The notes under the pieces are model-generated. The model was given only the letters and a program-made list of their open reading frames with translations, did no database searches and had not been told where the DNA came from. The position numbers and the translations under genes were made by a program. Positions 31,792 to 40,459 of a DNA stretch of 64,000 nt are shown piece by piece; positions within the stretch are counted from its first letter, which is position 1, and every line of letters begins with the position of its first letter. This DNA is from a bacterium (GTDB taxonomy: Bacteria; Oederibacteriota; Muellerivitia; Muellerivitales; Muellerivitaceae), in NCBI GenBank assembly GCA_035549195.1, contig DASZRK010000017.1, positions 62,001 to 126,000 of the forward strand. Reading direction: 5' to 3'.

Positions 31792-33216
31792 TTATTGGCA
31801 ACCCAACGACCAGAGATCGGCGATATCGGTGGTCGAGTTGGGTGGTGGGGTATTGATGGGTGTGGGCAAGGGGCCTCCGGGGCTCATGAAGGGATCCGGA
31901 AAAACGACCCCATTGCGCCAGTACCGGGTCGAGGTCGAGCCAACGGCTTTTTCCAGCGTGGTCGTCCCATCGCCCACCACGGCCAACCAATAGGTCCCTG
32001 CGGCCAGATCGATCGATGGGACGGTGAAACCATAGGCCGAACCCGATGGCGTGAAGGTTTGGAAGGATGAGTTCCATATCAAAGCACCTGGATAACCCCC
32101 TCCATCGGCATAGATCCCGACCGCCATATAAGCCGACCCACCCACACTAGCGGTCACGAAATCGATGTTATTCACTTGGGTAGCCTGGGTGAGCGTGTAT
32201 TTCTGACAGGAGGTTCCATAAAGGATCGTGACCGGGCTCGCGGTCCCGTTCCAATCGCCCCAAGTGACCGGGGCGGTGCAGGTGACGAAGGGCGTCGGCG
32301 TGATGGTCGCGGAAACCGTGGGGGAAAACGTCATGCTCGGGGTGGGGGTCCAGGTATGGGTCGTCGTGACGGTCACGGGCACCGTCGCGGTGCCAGTCAC
32401 AGAAACGGACACCGATGGGGTATAGGTCGCCGTCCAGGTCACGGGCTGGGTCGGAGTGAGAGTGAAGGTGTAGGTCACTCCGGAAGTCCCCGTCGGACTC
32501 GGGGTCCCAGTAGTCGTGGTCGTGACGGTCACGGGTGGCGTCAAGGTGCTGGTCACGGAAACGGACGCTGTTGGGGTATAGGTATCGGTCCAGGTCGCCG
32601 GGACGGTTCCCGTCGGGCTGGGGGTCCAGGTGGCCGTCATGCTAATCGGAATGGTCGAGGTGATCGTCGGGGTGAGGGTGGTCCCCTGGCTAGGGGTCGG
32701 GGTCGGCGTATCCGTGTTGCAGCTCACAAAGGCCACCACTTGGTTGGAATAGGTGACGAATGAATTTTGGGTCTGGAGGGACGCGGTATTCGTGATGGCC
32801 CCGGAAGAACAGGAGACCGCCCCCGACCAGGTGATGGCCCCGGAAAGGCCGGTCACCGGGCCTGGGTATCCCCAGATCAGGACATTTCCGTTCTGCGTGA
32901 ATTGGGGAGGATTACCTGGCCCTGGATAAACTTGAAGGAACTGGACCCCGGTCGGGACCGTATCCCATAGAGCCAAGTTGGGTGCCACGGCCGTTGAGGG
33001 CTCGGAATAGGACAGAACGTAGAAGATGGTCTGTCCGGACGAGAGATTGGAGGCGGATTGGAATTTCGTCAGGGTGAATCCGGAAGGCACCAGGGTGCCG
33101 GTCGGGGTGGGCGAGACCGTCACGGGAATGGGATCGGTGGGATTGAACGTGGGGCTGCAGGCCCCCGCCCAGACCCCCACCGAGAGGATGGACATCCAAT
33201 AGATCCAACACTTCAT
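31792..33216 (-). CDS. Thr-rich repeat lipoprotein, cell-surface
   Basis: A 474-residue lipoprotein (signal ending WAGAC, Cys about residue 20). After a short TPTPTGT stretch comes a domain of about 120 residues with FVLSYSEPSTAVAPNLALWDTVPTGVQFLQV, which resembles DUF11-type/CARDB-like surface adhesion folds. Then come roughly 140 residues of Thr/Pro/Ser/Val-rich tandem repeats including two copies of a 52-residue unit, and a C-terminal domain (FVTCTAPVTWGDWNG to the final GCQ) that looks like a carbohydrate-binding-type beta sandwich. Such composition suits an extended, possibly O-glycosylated stalk holding a terminal domain. No enzymatic motif is visible. Confidence 0.75.
   Translation of the reverse strand: MKCWIYWMSILSVGVWAGACSPTFNPTDPIPVTVSPTPTGTLVPSGFTLTKFQSASNLSSGQTIFYVLSYSEPSTAVAPNLALWDTVPTGVQFLQVYPGPGNPPQFTQNGNVLIWGYPGPVTGLSGAITWSGAVSCSSGAITNTASLQTQNSFVTYSNQVVAFVSCNTDTPTPTPSQGTTLTPTITSTIPISMTATWTPSPTGTVPATWTDTYTPTASVSVTSTLTPPVTVTTTTTGTPSPTGTSGVTYTFTLTPTQPVTWTATYTPSVSVSVTGTATVPVTVTTTHTWTPTPSMTFSPTVSATITPTPFVTCTAPVTWGDWNGTASPVTILYGTSCQKYTLTQATQVNNIDFVTASVGGSAYMAVGIYADGGGYPGALIWNSSFQTFTPSGSAYGFTVPSIDLAAGTYWLAVVGDGTTTLEKAVGSTSTRYWRNGVVFPDPFMSPGGPLPTPINTPPPNSTTDIADLWSLGCQ
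32366..32677. repeat. tandem 156-bp direct repeat inside the Thr-rich gene
   Basis: GTGACGGTCACGGG occurs at 32366 and again at 32522, exactly 156 bases apart, and the flanking bases (AAACGGAC...GGGGTATAGGT) match in both copies. The period equals 52 codons, so it encodes the two TWTxTYTP...SVSVT...PVTVTTT protein repeats. In-frame tandem repeats like these can expand or contract by slippage or recombination. Confidence 0.7.
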
Positions 33217-33316
33217 AAAACACCTCTTCGCCTCTCTTTTCCTTCATCTTCTAGACGAGAGAGCGACCTTTTATTCCCGGGAAAAAAGGGCCCTCAGAAG
33301 CCTAAAGGAGCCCATT

Positions 33317-34411
33317 TTAACTGAAAAAAGAGGCGACCTTGTCCGTGGCGGGCGGCTGAAACCCGACTTTCAGGTTTTCCTGCACGTGGGCCTTTCGCTT
33401 CATGCCCACCAGGGCACAGGTGACCCCCGGCGTGGAACGGACGAACTGGATGGCCCTTTGGGCGTCGGTTGAGAGCCCCGGGAAGGCCTCGGCCACGGAA
33501 GGCGGGAGGTTCCGGGACAGGCGGGATTGGAGGATGGAGGCGCTGGTGAAGACCGCGATCCCGTTCGCCTTGGCGGCCTCCAGGAAAGGGACCGTCTGGG
33601 AGCCCAGCACTTGGTTCTCCAAGCCATAGGCCTCGGCCATGCCCAGGTTGTAAGGGAGCTGGACCGCCTTGAAATGGTGGGTGGAACCGCCCGCCTTCTC
33701 GGCCGCTTTCAGTACCTCGTTCAAGGACAGGAACCCCGGGCTCCCGGGCGCCACCCGGTAACCGTTCCAGGTGGCGGTCCCGTAGGCCGCGATCATCCCT
33801 TCTTTCACCAGGGCCTCCAACTCCCGAAAAGCCGCCTCCAGGCGGAAATAGAACCCCTTCAGTTCGACCTCCTCGAACTGGGTCTCCGGATTATGGATAT
33901 AGAAAAGGTCCAGGGTGTCGACCCCGAGGTTCTTGAGCGACCGTTCCACTTGGTCCCGCAGGTAGCGGGGCGTCATGCAGTGGCAATCGGCCACTACGTC
34001 CTCTTCCCCGCAAATGCCCGGTCCGATGTAGGTCTTTTGGAAATAACCGGCCGGATCGGAGGGCGTTTGGCCGTCGAAGGGAATGAAGCCCCCCTTGGTG
34101 CAGACCACCACCTCTTCCCGGGCCAGCTTCCCTTCGGCCACGAGTTCCCGAAGGGCTTGGCCGATGTTCCGTTCGCTGCGCATGCAGCGGTAATTGATGG
34201 CCGAATCCAGGAGGTTGATGCCGGAGATCAGGGCTGTCTTGATGGCCTCGACGTAAAGCTTGTCGTCGGCCTCGTTGGGATTGCCCAGGTAGGTTCCCAG
34301 ACCCAGGGACGAAATGGACAGGCCATTGAAGGGCCGGTAGAAACCTGCTTTTTGAAGGTCGGAGAACTTATGGGTATAGCGGGCGGTTGCGTCAGGGGTC
34401 GCGAATGGCAT
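33317..34411 (-). CDS. aldo/keto reductase
   Basis: A 364-residue NADPH-dependent oxidoreductase. AKR features are LGLGTYLGNPNEADD near the N-terminus, LLDSAINYRCMRSERNIGQAL (the catalytic Tyr and Asp region), VVVCTKGGFIPF (catalytic Lys) and LDLFYIHNPETQ (His). C-terminal GVTCALVGMKRKAHVQENL corresponds to the cofactor-binding end. The region FDGQTPSDPAGYFQKTYIGPGICGEEDVVADCHCMTP is an insertion relative to short AKRs, with three cysteines. The start at 34411 is preceded by AAGGAG, making it better than the ATGs upstream. Substrate unknown. Confidence 0.9.
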   Translation of the reverse strand: MPFATPDATARYTHKFSDLQKAGFYRPFNGLSISSLGLGTYLGNPNEADDKLYVEAIKTALISGINLLDSAINYRCMRSERNIGQALRELVAEGKLAREEVVVCTKGGFIPFDGQTPSDPAGYFQKTYIGPGICGEEDVVADCHCMTPRYLRDQVERSLKNLGVDTLDLFYIHNPETQFEEVELKGFYFRLEAAFRELEALVKEGMIAAYGTATWNGYRVAPGSPGFLSLNEVLKAAEKAGGSTHHFKAVQLPYNLGMAEAYGLENQVLGSQTVPFLEAAKANGIAVFTSASILQSRLSRNLPPSVAEAFPGLSTDAQRAIQFVRSTPGVTCALVGMKRKAHVQENLKVGFQPPATDKVASFFS

Positions 34412-34504
34412 CAGGGCTCCTTGGGATCGGAGCCTCATCATAAGGAAGAACGACCGGGGATAAAAGACAGCCCAGGCGGCGACCCCGGGCCGGTACCTAT
34501 CCCC

Positions 34505-35245
34505 TCAGGGCAAGGTGAGCCGAACGGTTCTCTCGTCCCGGGCGTAAAAATAACCCCCCACCGTAATGGAGGCATTGGAAACCGTCGCGGTCCGGTTTTC
34601 CACCTGTCCGGTGACGTCGTAGGAAGCGCCGCTTCCGCCGCCATAAGCGTTGCTAACACCCGAGTTGGGGACGGCCAAGGGGGAGTTCACGTCCGGCCCC
34701 ATTAAAAAGGTATCCACTGCCCCGGGGCTCCGCTCATAGACTTCCACCAGATCGTAAGATCCCTCATGGTCCCAACTGACCTGCGTCACCGAGCCGTCCG
34801 TATCGGCCGACAGGGTAATATTGCCGCCCGGGGCGATCAGGGTCGCGGCGGCGGTCTTTCCCTGGGCCGTCGTCGTCAGGATGTAGGTTTGGTTGGCCTC
34901 ATAATTAAGGCCCGTGTTCTCGTAATCCCCCAGGACCAGGGAACCGAAAGTGACCGGATGTTGGTAGGTCAAGGCGACAGGGGCCCCCGTAAAGGTGCCC
35001 GCCAGGCTCACCGCGGCGTCGGTGACCGGTTGCCCGCCGACATTGACATATACGAAAGCCAATACGGATTGGACGTTGCTGATGTTGGTGAAATGGTCGA
35101 GGGTGGGATAACCCCAGAGGATGGAAACGGTCGGGGTGGGGGTGGGACCGGACGGCGAAGAGGGCGAGGACCCGCAACCGGGGCCGGATAATAGGATCAC
35201 CCCCGCCGATAAAAGCACGCACCCGAGGATAAAGAGCTTCTTCAT
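34505..35245 (-). CDS. exported lipoprotein, unknown function
   Basis: A 246-residue lipoprotein: LLSAGVILLSGPGCGSSPSSP, Cys about residue 24, followed by a short Ser/Pro/Thr linker (SPSGPTPTPTV). The mature part has beta-rich segments such as SVLAFVYVNVGGQPVTDAAVSLAGTFTGAP, which resembles a carboxypeptidase-regulatory-like or Ig-like beta sandwich, and ends in TVRLTLP. No catalytic motif is seen. The neighbours on both sides are also exported proteins, and the same linker chemistry occurs at 13025 and 31792. Confidence 0.75.
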   Translation of the reverse strand: MKKLFILGCVLLSAGVILLSGPGCGSSPSSPSGPTPTPTVSILWGYPTLDHFTNISNVQSVLAFVYVNVGGQPVTDAAVSLAGTFTGAPVALTYQHPVTFGSLVLGDYENTGLNYEANQTYILTTTAQGKTAAATLIAPGGNITLSADTDGSVTQVSWDHEGSYDLVEVYERSPGAVDTFLMGPDVNSPLAVPNSGVSNAYGGGSGASYDVTGQVENRTATVSNASITVGGYFYARDERTVRLTLP

Positions 35246-35281
35246 GGTCTTTTCCTTCCTTTCAAGTCCCCGCCCAGATCC

Positions 35282-36304
35282 TCAGCTACCCGGCGACTGC
35301 CAAACATCGTTCTTGAACAGGCCGTCATAACCCCCGATCAACCACATCCGGTCGTTGAATTCCAACATGGTCTGTCCATAGCGGGGGCTGAAGGAGGCCG
35401 AGGAGGTGGCGGGGGTCCAAGTCACCCCATCGGTGGAGGAATAAACGTCGTTCAGGGAACTGCTCGTCCCATAACCTCCCGCGATCCACATTTTCCCGTT
35501 GTGGACCACCGCTCCCATGTCCGAACGGGCCGCGAAGGCCGCCGAGGCCGTAACTTGGGTCCAGGTCACCCCGTCCAGGGAGGACCAGACGTCGTTCACA
35601 ACGCCCGTCCCGGAGAGGATCCCGCCGATCACCCACATCTTGTTGTTGTAGACCAGGGCCGAAAGATCGGCCCTCTGCCCGAAGCCCGCGACGGTCGTAG
35701 CCTGGGTCCAAGTGGCGCCATCGGTGGAGTACCATGCATCGCTCTTGAAGGACCCCGTCGTGCCCCCGATCACCCACATTTTTCCGTTATAAACCAAGGC
35801 GCCAAAACCATCCCGGGCCGTAAAAGGGGTCGTGACGGTCACAGGTGTCCAGTTGGCCCCGTCGGTGGAGGTATAAACATCGTTCTGGAACGTCGAGGTA
35901 TCCTCGCCCCCGAGCAACCAAAGCTTGTTGTTGTAGTTGAGGACCGCGAATTTATGCCGCGCGGTGAAGGCCGGGGAGGCGTTGGCCAGGACCCAATTGA
36001 TGCCGTCGGACGAATAATAGACGCTGTTCGTGAGGGTCCCGGTCTGGCCCGCGATCACCCACATCTTGTTGTTGTAAACGACCGAAGCTTGTTCGGAACG
36101 GGCGGAGAAGGCGGCGTTCAAGGTGGTGAAATACCAATCCTGCCCCTCGGTACCGACGGGCGTGGCCGTGGGGTTGAGGTAATAGGTATTGTTGGTGACG
36201 GGGCCCGCCGTATTCCCACCGCAACCTTGGATGGAGATCCCCGCGATGGATGCTAGCGAGGCCAGCAGTAGTCCGGTCCAACCCGCTTTTTTGAGACCCA
36301 CCAT
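35282..36304 (-). CDS. Kelch-type beta-propeller lipoprotein
   Basis: A 340-residue lipoprotein (signal ending GISIQGC, lipid Cys near residue 28). Six Kelch-like repeats of about 50 residues follow, each with the pattern x-A-R-x(6)-V-x-N-x-K-M-W-V-I-G-G-x(8)-D-V-Y-x-S-x-D-G-x-x-W. Examples are NNKMWVIAGQTG, NNKLWLLGG, NGKMWVIGG and NDRMWLIGG. Repeat count is right for a six-bladed propeller. An upstream GTG nine bases earlier is an alternative start. The high similarity between blades suggests recent amplification. Function is probably binding at the cell surface. Confidence 0.85.
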   Translation of the reverse strand: MVGLKKAGWTGLLLASLASIAGISIQGCGGNTAGPVTNNTYYLNPTATPVGTEGQDWYFTTLNAAFSARSEQASVVYNNKMWVIAGQTGTLTNSVYYSSDGINWVLANASPAFTARHKFAVLNYNNKLWLLGGEDTSTFQNDVYTSTDGANWTPVTVTTPFTARDGFGALVYNGKMWVIGGTTGSFKSDAWYSTDGATWTQATTVAGFGQRADLSALVYNNKMWVIGGILSGTGVVNDVWSSLDGVTWTQVTASAAFAARSDMGAVVHNGKMWIAGGYGTSSSLNDVYSSTDGVTWTPATSSASFSPRYGQTMLEFNDRMWLIGGYDGLFKNDVWQSPGS

Positions 36305-36353
36305 GTTCTCCACCCCCGTTCGGTTTTGAGGTGGATTTTGTGTGTGAATCTCC

Positions 36354-36369
36354 GGGGTCGATAGACCCC
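36354..36369. other. perfect short hairpin upstream of the Kelch gene
   Basis: GGGGTC-GATA-GACCCC is a perfect six-base-pair stem with a four-base loop, followed on the plus strand by TTTT. It lies between the LuxR-type regulator (stop at 36416) and the Kelch lipoprotein, both on the minus strand. It may be a weak terminator for the former or a leader structure of the latter. Confidence 0.4.
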
Positions 36370-36415
36370 TTTTGGTGTAATTCGGCGGAAATGGACGGGA
36401 AGGTTAAAGGAGGAC

Positions 36416-37387
36416 CTACGGTTTTTTCTTGGTGGCCCGGGGGCGGAGCTCTTCGGGATGGTGACGAAGGTAGTCCACCAGGTAGCGCCGCCTTTGCCGG
36501 TTGCGACCCTCCTCGGTCCGGTCGGTGGGGCCCTTGGACCCCAGCAGGTCCGGATCGGCCTTTTTGACCTTCAGATAGACCGATTGCCAACGCTTCTTCA
36601 CGGTCCAGGGCGAAAGGTCCAGGCTCCTCGCCAATTCCTCGTCGGTCTTTCCCTCTAGGGCCCCTACCAGCATCTCCTGTTCGCTGGGCGCCAGGAAGAA
36701 GCGGGGCGGGACGGCCTTGGCCTGGAACATGGCGGCCGCCGTGCCCGGTTGGTCCTTCATTTCCTCCGGGCGGAAACCGACGAGCGCTGGACGGTCCTTC
36801 TTCGGGACCCCCGCCAGGGAACGCTTCCAGCGGGCGCCCTGGTAGTCGTGCCGCAAGGTCGAGCCAGCGCCCAGCACGAACGCCAGGAGTTCCGGCCCGA
36901 AGACCTCCTGCAGGTATTCCTTGGCCTTGTAGCCCGCGTGCTGGTGGATGAACCGTTCGGTCTGGAGCAATTGGGCCCGCTGGACGTCCTCGGGAGGGAC
37001 GTTCGAGTTCCATCCATAATGAAGGACCATCAGGTTCAAGCCGGGTCCCGCGTTGGCCTGGGCCACTTCGTCCTTGGAAAGATAGGGCCGGTCCCCCTTT
37101 TCCCACTGGTCCAGGAAAGCCCGGGACAAGAAAGGCTGCCCTTTCAAGGCCCGCTGGGCGAAAGCGTCGGTCACGAAGACCGACATGCCGAAGCCGATCA
37201 GCCGTTCCCCGGGCCGGCGGCGTCTGTCCTCAACGGCCACCGTGATCCAGTTCCCCGAACGCGACAATTCTTCCCATAAGGAAAGGAGCTTCCGGCGTCG
37301 GGGCCCGTCGAAGGCGAATCCTTCACGCAAATAGGAAAGACAGGTCTCCAGGTCCTGGAGACCAATGGGGCGGTGGGTGAAGGCCAT
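36416..37387 (-). CDS. LuxR-type HTH protein with uncharacterised N-terminal domain
   Basis: A 323-residue cytoplasmic protein. Residues 234-275 form a LuxR/GerE-like helix-turn-helix: PSEQEMLVGALEGKTDEELARSLDLSPWTVKKRWQSVY, including the SEQE and the ELA..L..SPWTVK recognition-helix pattern. A basic C-terminal tail follows (RTEEGRNRQRRRYL and RATKKKP). The first 220 residues match no receiver, PAS or autoinducer domain that I can identify; an early portion (RLIGFGMSVFVTDAFAQRALKG) is faintly like a GNAT fold. It is a probable one-component transcription regulator with unknown signal. Confidence 0.7.
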   Translation of the reverse strand: MAFTHRPIGLQDLETCLSYLREGFAFDGPRRRKLLSLWEELSRSGNWITVAVEDRRRRPGERLIGFGMSVFVTDAFAQRALKGQPFLSRAFLDQWEKGDRPYLSKDEVAQANAGPGLNLMVLHYGWNSNVPPEDVQRAQLLQTERFIHQHAGYKAKEYLQEVFGPELLAFVLGAGSTLRHDYQGARWKRSLAGVPKKDRPALVGFRPEEMKDQPGTAAAMFQAKAVPPRFFLAPSEQEMLVGALEGKTDEELARSLDLSPWTVKKRWQSVYLKVKKADPDLLGSKGPTDRTEEGRNRQRRRYLVDYLRHHPEELRPRATKKKP

Positions 37388-37474
37388 GGGGTTCCTATCC
37401 GAAAACTGGGGTGGCGGACTTATTGTGGCGGGAGGCGCGGAGGAAAATCCAGGTAAAGGGCGCCTTATTTCGGC

Positions 37475-38026
37475 TTAATGATGGCTCAGGTCGGGCCAGC
37501 GATAGGCGACCAGGTCGATGCGGTGCGCGCCGACCTGCAGGGTCTTGACCCCCGGTTCCAGCTTCCCGCCCATTTCCTCATAGAATTTCCGGTAGTGGCT
37601 TTCCGACAGCACCCAGACCACCATGGACCTCATGCCCGCCAATAGGAGGCTTTCCACCGCCGCCTCAAAGAGCATCTTGCCGATGCCCTTCTTCTGGAAC
37701 TCCGGGAGGATATAGATGGCGTAGAGTTCCCCCACCCCGTTCTCCGGGTGGCTGCGTTCCTTGCCGCCGTCGCAAAAGCCCACCAGACGCCCTGAGGGTG
37801 ATTGGGCCACATAGAAGAAATACTTGAACTCACCCACCGGGCCCGGTTGGAGGCTGTCCCGGAAGATCTGGGCGGCCGCGCCAGCGGTCATTCCCTTGAC
37901 GAAGGGTTCGGGGGCCACGCCCTGGTAGGTGGCCTTCCAGGCCTCCTCATAAACGCGGGAGATCTCGTCGATATCGTCGGTCGTTCCGGGTCGGATACGC
38001 AAAAGGCCCTCGATCATGGCTCTCAT
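37475..38026 (-). CDS. GNAT family N-acetyltransferase
   Basis: A 183-residue acetyltransferase with acetyl-CoA as donor. LLRIRPGTTDDIDEISRVYEEAWKATYQGVAPEPFV is the usual GNAT N-terminus, VGFCDGGKERS is motif D, and VGELYAIYILPEFQKKGIGKMLFEAA is motif A with the Q-x-x-G-I-G-K CoA-pyrophosphate loop. SMVVWVLSESHYRKFYEEMGGKL is motif B. The start is between two close ATGs (38026 and 38017); neither has a strong ribosome site. Substrate unknown. Confidence 0.85.
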   Translation of the reverse strand: MRAMIEGLLRIRPGTTDDIDEISRVYEEAWKATYQGVAPEPFVKGMTAGAAAQIFRDSLQPGPVGEFKYFFYVAQSPSGRLVGFCDGGKERSHPENGVGELYAIYILPEFQKKGIGKMLFEAAVESLLLAGMRSMVVWVLSESHYRKFYEEMGGKLEPGVKTLQVGAHRIDLVAYRWPDLSHH

Positions 38027-38111
38027 AAGCCCGGCAAGATAAGGGACCTGTTCGGGGCCCCTGTGAACGCCATTTAAACAGGGTGTTAAACATCGGCCTT
38101 TCGGCCGGGGA

Positions 38112-40019
38112 CTAATTCCGGGCTCTGGCCTTCTTTCCCTGGAATCCCATCCCATCGTCCACCACGATCCCCTTCTCCAGCCACTCATAGCCGCCATCCA
38201 TGGCCTTGTCGGCCGCGGCCTTTTCCTTCAGGTCGTTGTTCCAGCAGACCCCGACGAAATACTGGTAAATGCGGACCTGGGCCTCCCGGCAGAAAAGGTC
38301 GGCCATTTCCAGAGGACCCCGATCCGCCGGATTTTCCTTGAGCAGGGCCGTCGCTTTCGCGCAGGAAGCCGCCATGGCGAAAAGCTCGGTCCCGATCTCC
38401 ACCAGGCGGGCCAGGATCATCTGGCGGCGTTCCAGTTTCGGCCCGAACTTGACCATCTGATGGAAGAGGGTGCGGGCCAGCTTGCGGGAGGCCCGGTCCA
38501 CGAAACGCATATGGGTCCCCAGAGCCCCATAACCCATATAGAAAGGCCAGCAGCCCGTCGGGATCCAAAGCCTCAGATACCAGAAAGGATAGAAAAGGGC
38601 GCTCTTCACCAGGGCCGACAGTTTCTCGGCCACGGGCGCCTTCGGGTTCAGGATAGCCATAGCCAGGCGCATATGCTTGTCCAGGGCCTCCCGGGCGATG
38701 AAGAGATGCTGGATCTCGTCGGTCCCCTCGATGATGCGGTTGATGCGGGCATCGCGCATCATGCGTTCCACCGCGTAGCCCTTTTCGCCCCGGCCCCGGA
38801 GCGACCGGGCGGTCTCGTAACCCCTCCCGCCCCGAAGCTGCATCAGGTCGTCGATGATCCGCCAGGAGGCCACGCTGCAGAAGAGCTTGGCCATGGCCGC
38901 TTCCAGCCGGATGTCCGCTCCGCCCTTGTCCACCAGGGCCGAGGTGTAATAGGTCATGGCTTCCTGGGCGAAGGAGGAGGCGGCCATGTTGCCGATCTTG
39001 ACGGCGCCCGCCTCGTGCTTGCCGATGGGCTGGCCCCACTGGACCCGCTCCTTGCCCCAGTTGCGGGCGATCTGGAGCGCCTGTTTGCTCATGCCCGCCG
39101 AGGCGGCGGGAAGGGTCAGGCGACCGGTGTTGAGGGTGATGAGGGCCAGTTTCAATCCCTGGCCCTCGCCCCAAAGGATGTTCTCTTTCGGAACGGTCAC
39201 GTTCTTGAAATTGATGACGCCGTTCTGGATGGCGCGGATGCCCATGAAGTCGCAGCGGTGGGCGTATTCGATGCCCTTGGCCCCCTTCTCCACGATGAAG
39301 GCGGTGATCTGCTTCTTTTCCTTGCCGTTCACCGTCTTGGGCGGGGTGCGGGCCATGACCACCATGACGTCGGCCACCAGGCCGTTGGTGCACCAAAGCT
39401 TGGAGCCGTTGATCGTCCAGGTCTTCCCGTCGGCGGAAGGGACGGCGGTCGTGGTCATTTGGGCGGGATCGGACCCGACCCCGGGCTCGGTCAAAGCGAA
39501 GGCAGAGATGGCGCCCTTGGCGAACTTGGGGAAGTATTTCTTCTTCTGTTCGGCGCTACCGAAGAGCTTCAAGGGCTGGGGCACGCCGATGGATTGGTGG
39601 GCCGAGAGCCACACCGCCGTGGAGCCGCAATAGGAGGCCACCAGGGCCACCGCCCGGTTGTAGTTGATCTGGGAGAGCCCCAGGCCGCCGTACTCCTTGG
39701 GGATCTTCATCCCCCAACAACCGAGCTTTGCCAGCCCGTCGACCACCTTCTTGGGCAGGTCCCCCGTGCGGTCCACTTCGTCCGGGTCCAGGTTGGCCTT
39801 GAGGAAGGCCTCCAATCGTCCCAGGAACTCGTCGCCAATGGCCTTGTCCTTCGGGTCCTGCAGGGGATAGGGATCGATGAGGTCGGTGCGGAAATGTCCC
39901 ATGAAGAGCTCGGCCACGAAAGAGGGTTTGGTCCATTCGGTCTCCCGGGCCCCCTCGGCCACATCCAGGGATTCCTTCTCTTTTTCGGACAGGTGTTTCG
40001 CGGTCTCGGTGACGCTCAT
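38112..40019 (-). CDS. acyl-CoA dehydrogenase family protein
   Basis: A 635-residue flavoenzyme, longer than ordinary acyl-CoA dehydrogenases (about 380), with an added C-terminal helical domain of some 150 residues. Conserved segments are WGMKIPKEYGGLGLSQINYNR, FALTEPGVGSDPAQMTTTA, INGSKLWCTNG, FKNVTVPKENIL, LQIARNWGKERVQWGQPIGKHEAG and DARINRIIEGTDEIQHLFIAREAL (the catalytic-glutamate region of the family). It would introduce an alpha,beta double bond into an acyl-CoA in beta-oxidation. Arrangement is like the 600-residue enzymes associated with FadE-type activity. No other beta-oxidation gene lies nearby. Confidence 0.92.
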   Translation of the reverse strand: MSVTETAKHLSEKEKESLDVAEGARETEWTKPSFVAELFMGHFRTDLIDPYPLQDPKDKAIGDEFLGRLEAFLKANLDPDEVDRTGDLPKKVVDGLAKLGCWGMKIPKEYGGLGLSQINYNRAVALVASYCGSTAVWLSAHQSIGVPQPLKLFGSAEQKKKYFPKFAKGAISAFALTEPGVGSDPAQMTTTAVPSADGKTWTINGSKLWCTNGLVADVMVVMARTPPKTVNGKEKKQITAFIVEKGAKGIEYAHRCDFMGIRAIQNGVINFKNVTVPKENILWGEGQGLKLALITLNTGRLTLPAASAGMSKQALQIARNWGKERVQWGQPIGKHEAGAVKIGNMAASSFAQEAMTYYTSALVDKGGADIRLEAAMAKLFCSVASWRIIDDLMQLRGGRGYETARSLRGRGEKGYAVERMMRDARINRIIEGTDEIQHLFIAREALDKHMRLAMAILNPKAPVAEKLSALVKSALFYPFWYLRLWIPTGCWPFYMGYGALGTHMRFVDRASRKLARTLFHQMVKFGPKLERRQMILARLVEIGTELFAMAASCAKATALLKENPADRGPLEMADLFCREAQVRIYQYFVGVCWNNDLKEKAAADKAMDGGYEWLEKGIVVDDGMGFQGKKARARN

Positions 40020-40162
40020 GATGGCTTCCTTTATAAGGTGGTGATGGAACGTCCGGTGGGCCTATTTTAACCCCGCCGGTCCTAAAACCCCTAGGACCCC
40101 AAGATGACCGGAGGACGCCTCCGGGACCATGACCCGGGTCAAGGAGGGGTTCAAAAGAATGG

Positions 40163-40192
40163 TTCCCAAGCCCTCCGGACCGGGCTTAGAAT
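40163..40192 (+). promoter_or_regulatory. candidate promoter of the small acidic protein gene
   Basis: TTCCCA (40163-40168) and TAGAAT (40187-40192) are separated by 18 bases. The predicted transcript start coincides with the ATG at 40199, implying a leaderless message. There is no ribosome site before the ATG, consistent with this. Confidence 0.4.
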
Positions 40193-40198
40193 GACCCC

Positions 40199-40414
40199 AT
40201 GAATTCCTTCGCCCAACCGGAAGAAGCCAACTCCTATGAGTTCCCCGAGTTCCCGAAACCCGCGGATCAGGTGACCGAATACGCCAACGTCGAGGGCGCG
40301 GTGGATTACCAATTCAAGGATATGGCCACCCAGGAACCCTATGTCGTGACCAACGACACGCCGACGGTCTATCCTGCCGTTTTCCAGGACTTCAAGCAGA
40401 TCCTCCAAGGTTAA
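40199..40414 (+). CDS. small acidic protein, unknown function
   Basis: A 71-residue predicted protein, rich in Glu, Asp, Pro and aromatic residues (EEANSYEFPEFPKPADQVTEYAN at its start, then EPYVVTNDTPTVYPAVFQDFKQILQG). No signal peptide, membrane segment or known motif is visible. The amino acid composition is sensible and the frame is closed by a stop just before the next gene, which begins 45 bases downstream. A TAGAAT -10 box sits seven bases before the ATG. Existence as a protein is plausible, not proven. Confidence 0.5.
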   Translation: MNSFAQPEEANSYEFPEFPKPADQVTEYANVEGAVDYQFKDMATQEPYVVTNDTPTVYPAVFQDFKQILQG

Positions 40415-40459
40415 ACCCCCTCTTCCGCGAGCCACCCCCTTTTGAAGGATGGTTCCCCT

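Noticed and set aside
32341-32680. Regular direct repeats in the Thr-rich gene as a CRISPR array
   Set aside because: The repeats are in frame with a coding sequence, differ from copy to copy and have no spacer structure.
38460-40070. 536-codon plus-strand open frame opposite the acyl-CoA dehydrogenase gene
   Set aside because: Composition is shadow-like (Gly, His, Arg, Asp-rich), and the minus-strand gene is unmistakable.
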